From Candidatus Latescibacterota bacterium (lineage in GTDB: Bacteria; JAAXHH01), in contig JAJECR010000128.1 of the NCBI GenBank assembly GCA_022821935.1, forward strand, positions 1 to 28,782: a stretch of DNA of 28,782 bases, in the 5' to 3' direction. The position numbers and the translations under genes are program-made. This document shows positions 21,771 through 28,782 of this stretch, one piece after another; positions within the stretch are counted from its first letter, which is position 1; every line of letters begins with the position of its first letter. The notes under the pieces are model-generated. The model ran no database searches. It was not told the DNA's origin and saw only the letters and a list, made by a program, of their open reading frames with translations.

Positions 21771-23159
21771 TTGCCCAATATCAGTCTCGCCAGCCTGGGC
21801 TGTTCGAAGAACCTGGTGGATTCCGAAGTCATGCTGGGCCAACTGGCCCGGGCCGGCTACGCCGTGGTGGCCGACCACGAAGACGCGGACGTCATCATCG
21901 TGAACACCTGCGCGTTTATCGGTCCCGCCAAGGAAGAGTCCATCGAAACGATACTGGACCTGGCGCGGTTCAAAGAAGACGGCCGGTGCAGTTCTCTCGT
22001 GGTCACCGGATGCATGGCGCAGCGATACGCCCACAGCCTGGTCGCCGAGATGCCGGAAGTGGATGCCGTCATAGGCGTGCATCAATACCCGCGGATCGTT
22101 CAACTGCTGGACCGCCTGCAGGACCGGCACGAGACCCTGCGGGACATACGAAGGCAGCCGCTGCCCACCGACTATTCCTATCCCAGGCTCATTGCCACGC
22201 CCCCTCATTCCGTCTACCTGAAGATCGCCGAGGGATGCGACCGGAGATGCACGTTCTGCATCATCCCGGCCATCCGGGGCAGCCAGAGAAGCCGGACCGT
22301 CGATTCCCTCGTGGACGAAGCCCGGACGCTCGCCGGGCAGGGCGCCGTGGAACTGAACCTGATCTCCCAGGACACCACCTGGTACGGCAAAGACCTGCCG
22401 GAACCCGCCAGGCTGGAAGACCTGCTTGCCGCGCTGAACGGCGTGGAGGGCGTGCGCTGGATCCGGGCGCTGTACAATCACCCGGTACGGTTCACCGACG
22501 GGTTGATCCAGGCCTTCGCCGACCTGGAACAGGTGTGCAACTACATCGATATGCCGCTGCAACACATATCGGATCCCATGCTCGGGCGCATGAACCGGGA
22601 AACGACCTCGAAGGAAACACGCGCGCTCCTGAAACGGATCCGCGCCCGGATACCGGACGTGACGCTCCGGACCACCTTCATCGTAGGCTTTCCGGGCGAG
22701 ACGGAAGAGGACTTCGAAGAACTTTTCGACTTCGTGGAAGAAACGCGATTCGACCGCATGGGCGTATTCATGTATTCGAGGGAGGAACAGACGCCGGCAG
22801 CCCGGTACGACGGACAGGTTCCCGAACCGGTCAAGCAGGAACGATACAATCGGCTCATGGCCCTGCAGCGACAGATATCACTCGACCGCAACCAGGCCTT
22901 TGTGGGCAGGACCGTCGACGTGCTGATCGACGAGCGGACGGAAGAAGGGCACTACCGCGGGCGCACCGCCGCCGATGCGCCGGAGGTCGACAACGAGGTG
23001 CTGGTCACCGGTGAAAACCTCACGCCCGGCGAATTCGCTTCCGTGGACATCACCGACGCCCTGGAATACGATCTGATCGGTACGGTCTCGTCCGCGATCC
23101 CGGTACCCCACGGGCATGACGAACAGACGATTTCAGCCCAATGGGGGCCGCCGGTATGA
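21771..23159 (+). CDS. rimO: Ribosomal protein S12 methylthiotransferase RimO
   Basis: A 462-residue radical SAM enzyme that methylthiolates an aspartate of ribosomal protein S12. The N-terminal MTTase domain has three cluster cysteines, C11 (LGCSKNLVDSE, the RimO form), C47 (NTCAF) and C81 (TGCMAQR). The radical SAM motif is C156-x3-C160-x2-C163 (CDRRCTFC), followed by PAIRGSQRSR. A TRAM domain forms the C-terminal 70 residues. The start is TTG 21771, with GGAG and AGG upstream; family members begin at this point. Its TGA overlaps the bamD ATG. Confidence 0.95.
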   Translation: MPNISLASLGCSKNLVDSEVMLGQLARAGYAVVADHEDADVIIVNTCAFIGPAKEESIETILDLARFKEDGRCSSLVVTGCMAQRYAHSLVAEMPEVDAVIGVHQYPRIVQLLDRLQDRHETLRDIRRQPLPTDYSYPRLIATPPHSVYLKIAEGCDRRCTFCIIPAIRGSQRSRTVDSLVDEARTLAGQGAVELNLISQDTTWYGKDLPEPARLEDLLAALNGVEGVRWIRALYNHPVRFTDGLIQAFADLEQVCNYIDMPLQHISDPMLGRMNRETTSKETRALLKRIRARIPDVTLRTTFIVGFPGETEEDFEELFDFVEETRFDRMGVFMYSREEQTPAARYDGQVPEPVKQERYNRLMALQRQISLDRNQAFVGRTVDVLIDERTEEGHYRGRTAADAPEVDNEVLVTGENLTPGEFASVDITDALEYDLIGTVSSAIPVPHGHDEQTISAQWGPPV

Positions 23160-24100
23160 TGGTCCCGCTCATACGCCGCTTGCCTGTACGCCGCATCCGG
23201 ATGCCCGTTGTGGGGATCTTCCTCGCCCTGTTCGTCCTTTGGGCATGCAGCCCGCCTGAATTCGATCCGACGTGGACCGCGGAAGAACTGTACGACTACG
23301 GGATACAGCGAGTAGAACAGGAAGACTGGCTGGACGCCCTGGATGCCTTCAGGGCCATCACCCTCAGTCATTCCGGAAGCGACATCGTGGACGATGCCCT
23401 GTACCACCAGGGCGAAGCGCACATCAAGCTGGAGGAATACCCGCTTGCCATACTCGTATTCCGCCGGTTGATCAGCGATTTCCCCCAGAGTCCCTATAGC
23501 GATGAAAGCCAGTACAAACTGGCCTACGCCACGTTTCTCCAGTCCAATCCACCCCACCTCACACAGGACAAGACCTTCGAAGCCATCCGCGAGCTCCAGT
23601 TCTTCCTGGACGAGTACCCCGACAGCGAATGGAGCGCGGATGTACACGCGTTGCTTCAGGAGTGTTTCGACAAGGTCGCGGAGAAAGACTACCGCATCGG
23701 CAACCTCTACTTCAAGATGAAGGACTGGGAAGCGGCCCGGCTCTATTTCGGGGAACTGCTGGAAATGTACCCCATGAGCAACTGGGCTTCCCGGGCGCAG
23801 TACGAGATCGCCGAAAGCTACGCAAGGGAAGGGAAATACCGGGAGGCCATCGAACAGTTCGATATCTTCATCCAGAGCTTTCCCGATAACGAACTGTCGT
23901 CAGAGGCCGGAAAGCGGCTTGAGGACCTGAGAAGCAACTACGCGGAAACATCCGGACCGCCCGGGCCGTCCGATCCATCCGATATGTCCGATCCTTCCGA
24001 CGCGTCCAGTCCGTCCGATTCGCTCGAGCCGTCCTCAACCTATGATCAGGCCCAGGACGGCGGCACGCCCGGTGTTTCCGGGAGCGGCAACTCACCGTGA
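23156..24100 (+). CDS. bamD: Outer membrane assembly lipoprotein BamD-like, TPR
   Basis: A 314-residue lipoprotein. Signal peptide with lipobox LWAC (C31), then about five TPR-like helix pairs (residues 42-245): AEELYDYGIQRVEQEDWLDA, DDALYHQGEAHIKLEEYPLA, AYATFLQ, IGNLYFKMKDWEAARLYF and AESYAREGKYREAIEQF. The order and spacing match BamD, the essential partner of BamA in folding outer-membrane proteins; YbgF/CpoB-like proteins are the alternative. Start: ATG 23156 overlaps the RimO stop (ATGA) and has GGGGG eight bases upstream; ATG 23141 in frame is the alternative. The last 60 residues are a low-complexity tail with repeated P-S-D units, not typical for BamD. The stop overlaps the nadD GTG. 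Confidence 0.87.
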   Translation: MMVPLIRRLPVRRIRMPVVGIFLALFVLWACSPPEFDPTWTAEELYDYGIQRVEQEDWLDALDAFRAITLSHSGSDIVDDALYHQGEAHIKLEEYPLAILVFRRLISDFPQSPYSDESQYKLAYATFLQSNPPHLTQDKTFEAIRELQFFLDEYPDSEWSADVHALLQECFDKVAEKDYRIGNLYFKMKDWEAARLYFGELLEMYPMSNWASRAQYEIAESYAREGKYREAIEQFDIFIQSFPDNELSSEAGKRLEDLRSNYAETSGPPGPSDPSDMSDPSDASSPSDSLEPSSTYDQAQDGGTPGVSGSGNSP

Positions 24101-24711
24101 AAATCCGCCGGCTGGGTGTATACGGGGGGACGTTCGACCCGATTCACACCGGCCATCTGGTCATTGCCCGGGGCGTTGTCGCGCGCTGCGCCCTCGATCG
24201 GCTCCTGTTCGTTCCTTCCGCCCGGCCGCCGCACAAGCAGGGCCACGCCATGGCCCCGCCGGATGACCGGTACCGCATGGCGGAACTGGCCGTGCGACAC
24301 GATCCCGACTTCGAAGTCTCGGATTTAGAGGTCAACCGCCCCGGGTTGTCTTACACCGTGGACACGCTGGAAGAGGTGCGGCGGATCTACGGCGCGTCGA
24401 GTGAAATCTATCTCGTCATCGGGGCCGACAGCCTGCTCGAGATCGACACCTGGTACGCGCCGGACCGGGTATTCGACCTGGCCACAGTCGTGACGGTCCC
24501 GAGACCGGGCAAAGACCTCACCGGGGTGGACCCGCGCTGGCGGGACCGGGTGGTCACCATCCATCTCCCCGAAATCGACATCTCGTCCACGGACATACGT
24601 CGGCGCGCGGGGGAAGGACTTCCCATTGCCCACCTGGTCCCGGATGAAGTGGCGGGATACATTGAGGAACGCGGTCTCTACAGGGACAGTGCGGCGGGCG
24701 AGGATGATTGA
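24097..24711 (+). CDS. nadD: Nicotinate-nucleotide adenylyltransferase NadD
   Basis: A 204-residue cytosolic enzyme that joins ATP and nicotinate mononucleotide to form deamido-NAD. The nucleotidyltransferase motif GGTFDPIHTGH is at 10-20, followed by PSARPPHK and GLSYTVDTLEE. The C-terminal ISSTDIRRR (about 162-170) is the ATP-binding ISSTxIR signature. The start GTG overlaps the bamD stop (GTGA), showing translational coupling. It is the last gene of the plus-strand operon, convergent with coaE (65-base gap). Confidence 0.95.
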   Translation: MKIRRLGVYGGTFDPIHTGHLVIARGVVARCALDRLLFVPSARPPHKQGHAMAPPDDRYRMAELAVRHDPDFEVSDLEVNRPGLSYTVDTLEEVRRIYGASSEIYLVIGADSLLEIDTWYAPDRVFDLATVVTVPRPGKDLTGVDPRWRDRVVTIHLPEIDISSTDIRRRAGEGLPIAHLVPDEVAGYIEERGLYRDSAAGEDD

Positions 24712-24776
24712 AGAACGCGCTGCCTTGACCGCGCGGGCCGGGATGGATCAAGGCCCGGAGTTCAGACGGGTCCGTT

Positions 24777-25370
24777 TCAGGTAACGATGCGCTTCCAGAG
24801 CGCCTCGGCCTGCTCAGTCAGTTCGTTCCGCGTGCCATTGTTTTCCAGCACATAATCCGCCCATCTCGCCTGTTTCGCATCGGGCACCTGGGCGGCGATA
24901 CGCTGTTCGGCTTCTCCCTCGGAAAGGCCGCCGCGACGGATGATCCGTTCTTTTCGCGTGGAGGCGGGCGCGGTGACGAGGACGACCCGGTCGGCAAGGT
25001 CGGTGGGGCCGGTGTCGACCAGCAGGGGCGCGTCGACCACGACGGTCCCGTCGTAGCCCTCGCCGCGCATACCAGCGATCCGGCGGCGAATCTCGACGCG
25101 GATGGCGGGCCGCACCAAGCGATTGAGCTCCTGCCTGGCCTGTTCGTTGCCGAAGACCACGCGGCCGAGGGCGCGCCGGTCCACGTCCCCTTCCGGTGTC
25201 AGGACGCCGTCCCCGAAGACCTCCCGGACGCGGTCGCGCATCCGGCCGGTCCGCAGCAGATCGTGGCCGATGGCGTCGGCATCCAGAACGCGGGCACCGA
25301 GCTTCTCGAATACCCCGGCCACCGTCGACTTACCCGAGGCGATGCCGCCGGCTACTCCGATAACGATCAA
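24777..25370 (-). CDS. coaE: Dephospho-CoA kinase CoaE
   Basis: A 197-residue kinase for the last step of coenzyme A synthesis. P-loop GGIASGKST (8-16), the DADAIGHDLL segment (29-38), and VVVDAPLLVDTG (about 110-121), which carries the family's acidic core; LID-region RIIRRGGLSEGEAEQRI. The start is TTG 25370 with AGGTGA four bases upstream; the first residues fit the family. It begins 7 bases after the smc stop and is probably translationally coupled to it. Confidence 0.94.
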   Translation of the reverse strand: MIVIGVAGGIASGKSTVAGVFEKLGARVLDADAIGHDLLRTGRMRDRVREVFGDGVLTPEGDVDRRALGRVVFGNEQARQELNRLVRPAIRVEIRRRIAGMRGEGYDGTVVVDAPLLVDTGPTDLADRVVLVTAPASTRKERIIRRGGLSEGEAEQRIAAQVPDAKQARWADYVLENNGTRNELTEQAEALWKRIVT

Positions 25371-25377
25371 GTATCAC

Positions 25378-28300
25378 CTATACCCCGACCGTTCCGGCGC
25401 CGTTGGCTTCTTCACCCGGGGCGGCTTCGCCCGGGGCGGCCGCGGGTTCCAGTACTTCGGATTCGGCATCCTCAAGGCGCACGGAGACCATCTTGGACAG
25501 GCCGGGCTCTTCCATGGTAATGCCGTAGAGGTAATCGGCGGCTTCCATGGTCCGCTTGTTGTGGGTGACCACCAGGAACTGCGTGTCGCTGGTAAACTGG
25601 CGAATGGCGCTGGCGAACCGCCGGACGTTTGCGTCGTCCAGGGGCGCGTCCACTTCGTCGAACACGCAGAAGGGGCTGGGCTTCACGAGATAGATGGCGA
25701 ATAGCAGGGCGATGGCTGTGAGGGCCGTCTCGCCGCCGGACAGGAGGGCCAGGCTCTGGAGCCGCTTCCCCCCGGGGCGCGCCATGATTTCGATGCCCGT
25801 TTCGAGGGGGTCCCCTTCTTCGAGCTTGAGGTCGGCCTCGCCCCCTTCGAACAGCGTCTGAAACGTGGTCATGAAGTTGGTCCGGACGTCTTCGAAGGTG
25901 GTCATGAAGCGGTCGCGGGCGGCCTTGTTCATCTTGACGATGGTCTTTTCCAGATTCTCCTTGGCCTCGATGAGGTCGTTCTGCTGCTGCTGGAGAAAAT
26001 CGAGCCGCTCCTTGCTCGCCCGGTACTCTTCCACCGCCGCCATGTTGATGGGCCCCAGGTCGTCCACCTTCCGCTGGAGGTCGTACCGGAGGTTCTGCGC
26101 GGCGTCGGAGGAGTATTCCTCCAGTTCCTCTATCTGGGGTAGTTCCTCCATGCTTTCGGGATCGGTGTCGTGTCTCTCCATCAACTGGCGCCGGATCTCG
26201 TTGCTCTTCATGTAAAGCTCGGCGTCTTCCAGCTCCGCCTGGTGCACCTGCTCCTGCACCTGGGTCAGGCTGTTCCGGCTTTCGCCAAGCCCCTGCTGCA
26301 TCCCGCGCTCTTCGTCCTGCAGGTTCCGGTGTTCCTCGAACACGGCGTCGCGGTCCACCTCCCGTTCCCGCCTGGACTTGTAGAGGACCTCCAGCTGTTT
26401 CTCGTGCCGCTCCTGGTTCTGCTTCAGTTCCTTCGTCTGGCTCCCGGCCTCCACCGCCTCGGTTTTCCGCTGCTCGAGAAGCCTCGACAGACGCTCGTTC
26501 TCCTGGGCGAGAAATTCGCCCGACGTATTCAGCTCGTTGCTCCTGCTTTCCAGGTTGACGAGGGCGATCCGGGCCTCGTGGGCCGATTCCGCGAGGCGCT
26601 GGCGTTCCCCTTCCAGTTCGTCGAGGGACTCCTGGTGCGTCCGGGCCTCTTCCTCGGCCGTGGCGCGGTCCCGCGCCAGCCTTTCCAGTTCCTTCTTCCG
26701 TTGCTCGCGGTCCGCGGCCGCCGACGCGACCTGTCCGGCCAGGGACTCCGATTCCCGTTCGAGCTCCCCGTCCTGTTCGCCTAGCCGCGCGAGTTCGAAT
26801 TCGCACTGGCGCCCGCGGGCTTCCAGTTCCATCAGCTCGCGCTGGGATTCGCCGAGGACCTGTCCGACAGACGACTGACGCTCCGTCAAGGCGGCCAGTT
26901 CCGATGAAAGCCCCTCGATTTCTTCCCGGGTCTTTTCGCGCTCTGAGCGGCCGGCGGCTATTTCACCGTCCAGCGCTTCGATCCGTTCCGCCCGTTGAAG
27001 CAGATCCGATTCATCCTCAACCGCCGATCCCCCGGTCAGCAGACCGGCCGGATCCACGACCTCGCCGCCGGCCGTCAGCAGCTTCCAGTCCTGCTCGGTG
27101 TCGAACAGCGGCGACAGGCGGTATGCCGTCTCGAGGTCATTGACGAGCACCACCCTGGAAAGCAGGTGGATAACCGCCGGGTCGACATCCTGGCCGGAAG
27201 TGACGAAGGAACTCGCCCGTCCGATAATGCCTTTGTCCTCGAAAGGCAGTTCCGACGGGGTCGGACGGGGTTTCATCCGGTCGAGGAGGATGAAGGAAAC
27301 CTGGCCGGATTCTTTTTCCCGGAGGTAGTCGATGCCCGCTTCGGCGGCTTTCCCGCTTTCGGCCACGACATACTGCAGCATGTCGTCCAGGTAGGCCGCG
27401 ATGACCGATTCGTACTGCTTGTCGATCTTGATCTGGTCGGCCAGGACGCCCCGGAAGCCATCGATCTCCGCGCCGTTGGTCAAAAGCGCCTTGACTCCCT
27501 GGCCGTATCCCTCGTACTGCCGGTGCATGCGGTCGAGCAGCGCCCGTTCCTTTTCCGCCGTGGCCAGAGCGGTCTCGATACCGGACAACGCTTCCCGGGC
27601 GGATTCGAGACAGTTTTGCGCGTCCTGCGCGGACTCCTGAAGGGTAGCGTTCAGCGACGTGTTTTCCGCCACCGCCTTCCTTGCCTCGGCCAGTTCCTTC
27701 ATGACGGCTTCGGCTGCCTTCCTGTTCGTTTCCAGTTCTTCCGCGAGACGCTTCCGGGCGGCGCCGATCTCGCCCATCCTGTTCCGCATGGTCTCCTCGC
27801 GGGCCTGCAGGGTGCTGATTTCCGCCTGCTCGTCGGAGTGCTTCTGAATAAGCGCCATGCTGTGGTTCCGCAGCACCTGGGAAGATTCCTTCTCCGCAGC
27901 GATCCGCTCGTTGGCCGTCCTGGCTTCCGCGTCCCGCGCCGCGTAGGCAGTGCGCGCCTGCTCCAGCGCGGTGTCCAGCGTCTTGCGGTCGCTGCCGATC
28001 TGGGAAAGGTCTCCGCGGATACGCTTCTGCTCGGTCTCGGCCTGTTGCGCTTCCTCCGACGCGGTACTCGCCCGCTGCTCCAGGCCGGCGCTGCGCTCCT
28101 TGCTTACCAGGAGTTCTTCGTTGAGCGTGCGGATCTGATCGTCGATCCGGTTCACGGCTCCCTGGCGGTCCTGCAACTGCGTTTCCTTCTCCAGCTGGAC
28201 GGCCTTGTTCTCTTCGACAGAGGCTTCGGCGGTCCTGATGCGCGCGAGGAGGGTTTCTTTCTCGTCCGCCAGCTTCCGGATCCGGTCCCGGACAGGTTCG

Positions 28301-28782
28301 GTCTTCCGGCGCAGATCGTGGAACTCGTGACAGGCGGCCACGATCTCCACGTCCTTCATCTGCTGCATCAGCCGGTCGTATCGTTCGTATTTGCGCACCT
28401 GACGCCGGAGCGAATTCACGCTGCGTTCCACTTCCTCCAGGAGGTCGGCGATGCGGATCAGGTCGTGCTCGGTCCCTTCCAGCTTCCGCTGCGCCAGCCG
28501 CCGCCGCGTCTTGTACTTGTTGATGCCGGCGGCTTCCTCGATGAGCTGGCGCCGTTCCAGCGGACTGCCGTTGACCACTGATTCCACCATGCCCTGCTCG
28601 ATGATGGAGTAGGCGTGGGCGCCCATGCCCGTGTCCAGCAGGAGGTTGGTGATGTCCTTGAGGCGGCAGGGCACCTTGTTGATCTGATATTCGCTCGCGC
28701 CGGAGCGGAAATAGCGGCGCGTGATCGTGACTTCGCTGTATTCGACGGGCAGCATCTGCTCGCTGTTGTCGATGGTCAGCGA
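25378..28782 (-). CDS. smc: Chromosome segregation protein SMC, N-terminus beyond window edge
   Basis: 1134 residues are visible; the first roughly 95 residues, including Walker A, lie beyond 28782. The visible N-terminal part (LTIDNSEQMLPVEYSEV, TRRYFRSGASEY, NKVPCRLKDI) is typical of the SMC head. Long coiled-coil arms follow, with the hinge at about in-window residues 440-585 (FRGVLADQI to LLTGGS). The C-terminal head has the ABC signature LSGGE (about 1013), Walker B FCVFDEVDAPLDDAN and the D-loop, then VVTHNKRTME. SMC dimers with ScpAB condense and segregate chromosomes. The C-terminus ends in an Ala/Gly/Glu/Pro-rich tail of about 25 residues beyond the usual end. ATG 28755 is internal to the protein and not the true start. 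Confidence 0.97.
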   Translation of the reverse strand, partial: SLTIDNSEQMLPVEYSEVTITRRYFRSGASEYQINKVPCRLKDITNLLLDTGMGAHAYSIIEQGMVESVVNGSPLERRQLIEEAAGINKYKTRRRLAQRKLEGTEHDLIRIADLLEEVERSVNSLRRQVRKYERYDRLMQQMKDVEIVAACHEFHDLRRKTEPVRDRIRKLADEKETLLARIRTAEASVEENKAVQLEKETQLQDRQGAVNRIDDQIRTLNEELLVSKERSAGLEQRASTASEEAQQAETEQKRIRGDLSQIGSDRKTLDTALEQARTAYAARDAEARTANERIAAEKESSQVLRNHSMALIQKHSDEQAEISTLQAREETMRNRMGEIGAARKRLAEELETNRKAAEAVMKELAEARKAVAENTSLNATLQESAQDAQNCLESAREALSGIETALATAEKERALLDRMHRQYEGYGQGVKALLTNGAEIDGFRGVLADQIKIDKQYESVIAAYLDDMLQYVVAESGKAAEAGIDYLREKESGQVSFILLDRMKPRPTPSELPFEDKGIIGRASSFVTSGQDVDPAVIHLLSRVVLVNDLETAYRLSPLFDTEQDWKLLTAGGEVVDPAGLLTGGSAVEDESDLLQRAERIEALDGEIAAGRSEREKTREEIEGLSSELAALTERQSSVGQVLGESQRELMELEARGRQCEFELARLGEQDGELERESESLAGQVASAAADREQRKKELERLARDRATAEEEARTHQESLDELEGERQRLAESAHEARIALVNLESRSNELNTSGEFLAQENERLSRLLEQRKTEAVEAGSQTKELKQNQERHEKQLEVLYKSRREREVDRDAVFEEHRNLQDEERGMQQGLGESRNSLTQVQEQVHQAELEDAELYMKSNEIRRQLMERHDTDPESMEELPQIEELEEYSSDAAQNLRYDLQRKVDDLGPINMAAVEEYRASKERLDFLQQQQNDLIEAKENLEKTIVKMNKAARDRFMTTFEDVRTNFMTTFQTLFEGGEADLKLEEGDPLETGIEIMARPGGKRLQSLALLSGGETALTAIALLFAIYLVKPSPFCVFDEVDAPLDDANVRRFASAIRQFTSDTQFLVVTHNKRTMEAADYLYGITMEEPGLSKMVSVRLEDAESEVLEPAAAPGEAAPGEEANGAGTVGV

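Noticed and set aside
21420..22565. 381-codon antisense frame over lolA and rimO
   Set aside because: It lies opposite rimO with its complete cluster motifs; no recognisable domain in the antisense product.
24734..24757. CGGGCC/GGCCCG hairpin between nadD and coaE as a terminator
   Set aside because: Six-bp stem with a 12-base loop and no T run on either strand.
25472..26806. 444-codon minus-strand frame within smc
   Set aside because: It is an off-frame reading of the smc coiled-coil region, extremely rich in Arg and Gly, a frame-shift shadow.
26995..28581. 528-codon plus-strand frame opposite smc
   Set aside because: Antisense of the SMC coiled coil; the leucine-rich look comes from Glu/Gln/Lys codons read in reverse.

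Overview
The window is about 28.8 kb of GC-rich, gene-dense DNA with short gaps. It encodes LolA- and BamD-like outer-membrane biogenesis proteins, exported lipoproteins and a membrane-bound cytochrome bc complex, so it comes from a diderm (Gram-negative) bacterium. The mix of a large exported PIG-L deacetylase, an FmdA-type amidase, a Gfo/Idh/MocA dehydrogenase, a membrane-anchored RidA and methylmalonyl-CoA mutase parts would fit an uncultured FCB-group lineage such as Latescibacterota or Gemmatimonadota. That placement is inference from gene content only. I see no transposase, integrase, CRISPR array or tRNA.

Left part (1-6000): two sigma-54-type response regulators lie in tandem on the minus strand. 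The downstream one is cut by the window edge; the upstream one has a tandem copy of its AAA+ lid. They sit downstream of an amidase-SDR gene pair on the same strand. A divergent region with two good sigma-70-like promoters separates these from a small Cys-rich protein and an ilvE-type aminotransferase on the plus strand.

Middle (6000-15200): a minus-strand cluster encodes a Rieske protein, a fused b6/subunit IV-type cytochrome b, a pentaheme cytochrome c with a C-terminal anchor, and a large exported PIG-L protein. The first three look like a quinol-oxidising complex whose electron exit is a multiheme cytochrome instead of cytochrome f or c1. Next come a TPR lipoprotein (plus) and a RidA-Gfo/Idh/MocA pair (minus). 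A short promoter-to-terminator unit follows, with a foldable RNA and a possible 38-residue ORF but no known gene.

Right part (14500-28782): a COG1579 zinc-ribbon coiled-coil protein, a complete class A RNase P RNA with its own promoter, recJ, meaB and a B12-binding mutase subunit flanked by short tandem repeats, and an exported amidohydrolase closed by an intrinsic terminator. Then comes a plus-strand operon lolA-rimO-bamD-nadD with overlapping junctions, facing a convergent smc-coaE pair (smc truncated at its N-terminus by the window edge).

Most candidate promoters follow one pattern: a near-consensus TTGACA box, 17 or 18 bp, then a weaker -10. Several genes use TTG or GTG starts (first regulator, lolA, rimO, nadD, coaE). 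The observations most worth follow-up are the duplicated lid in the sigma-54 regulator, the unusual bc complex and the orphan short transcription unit near 14.3 kb.
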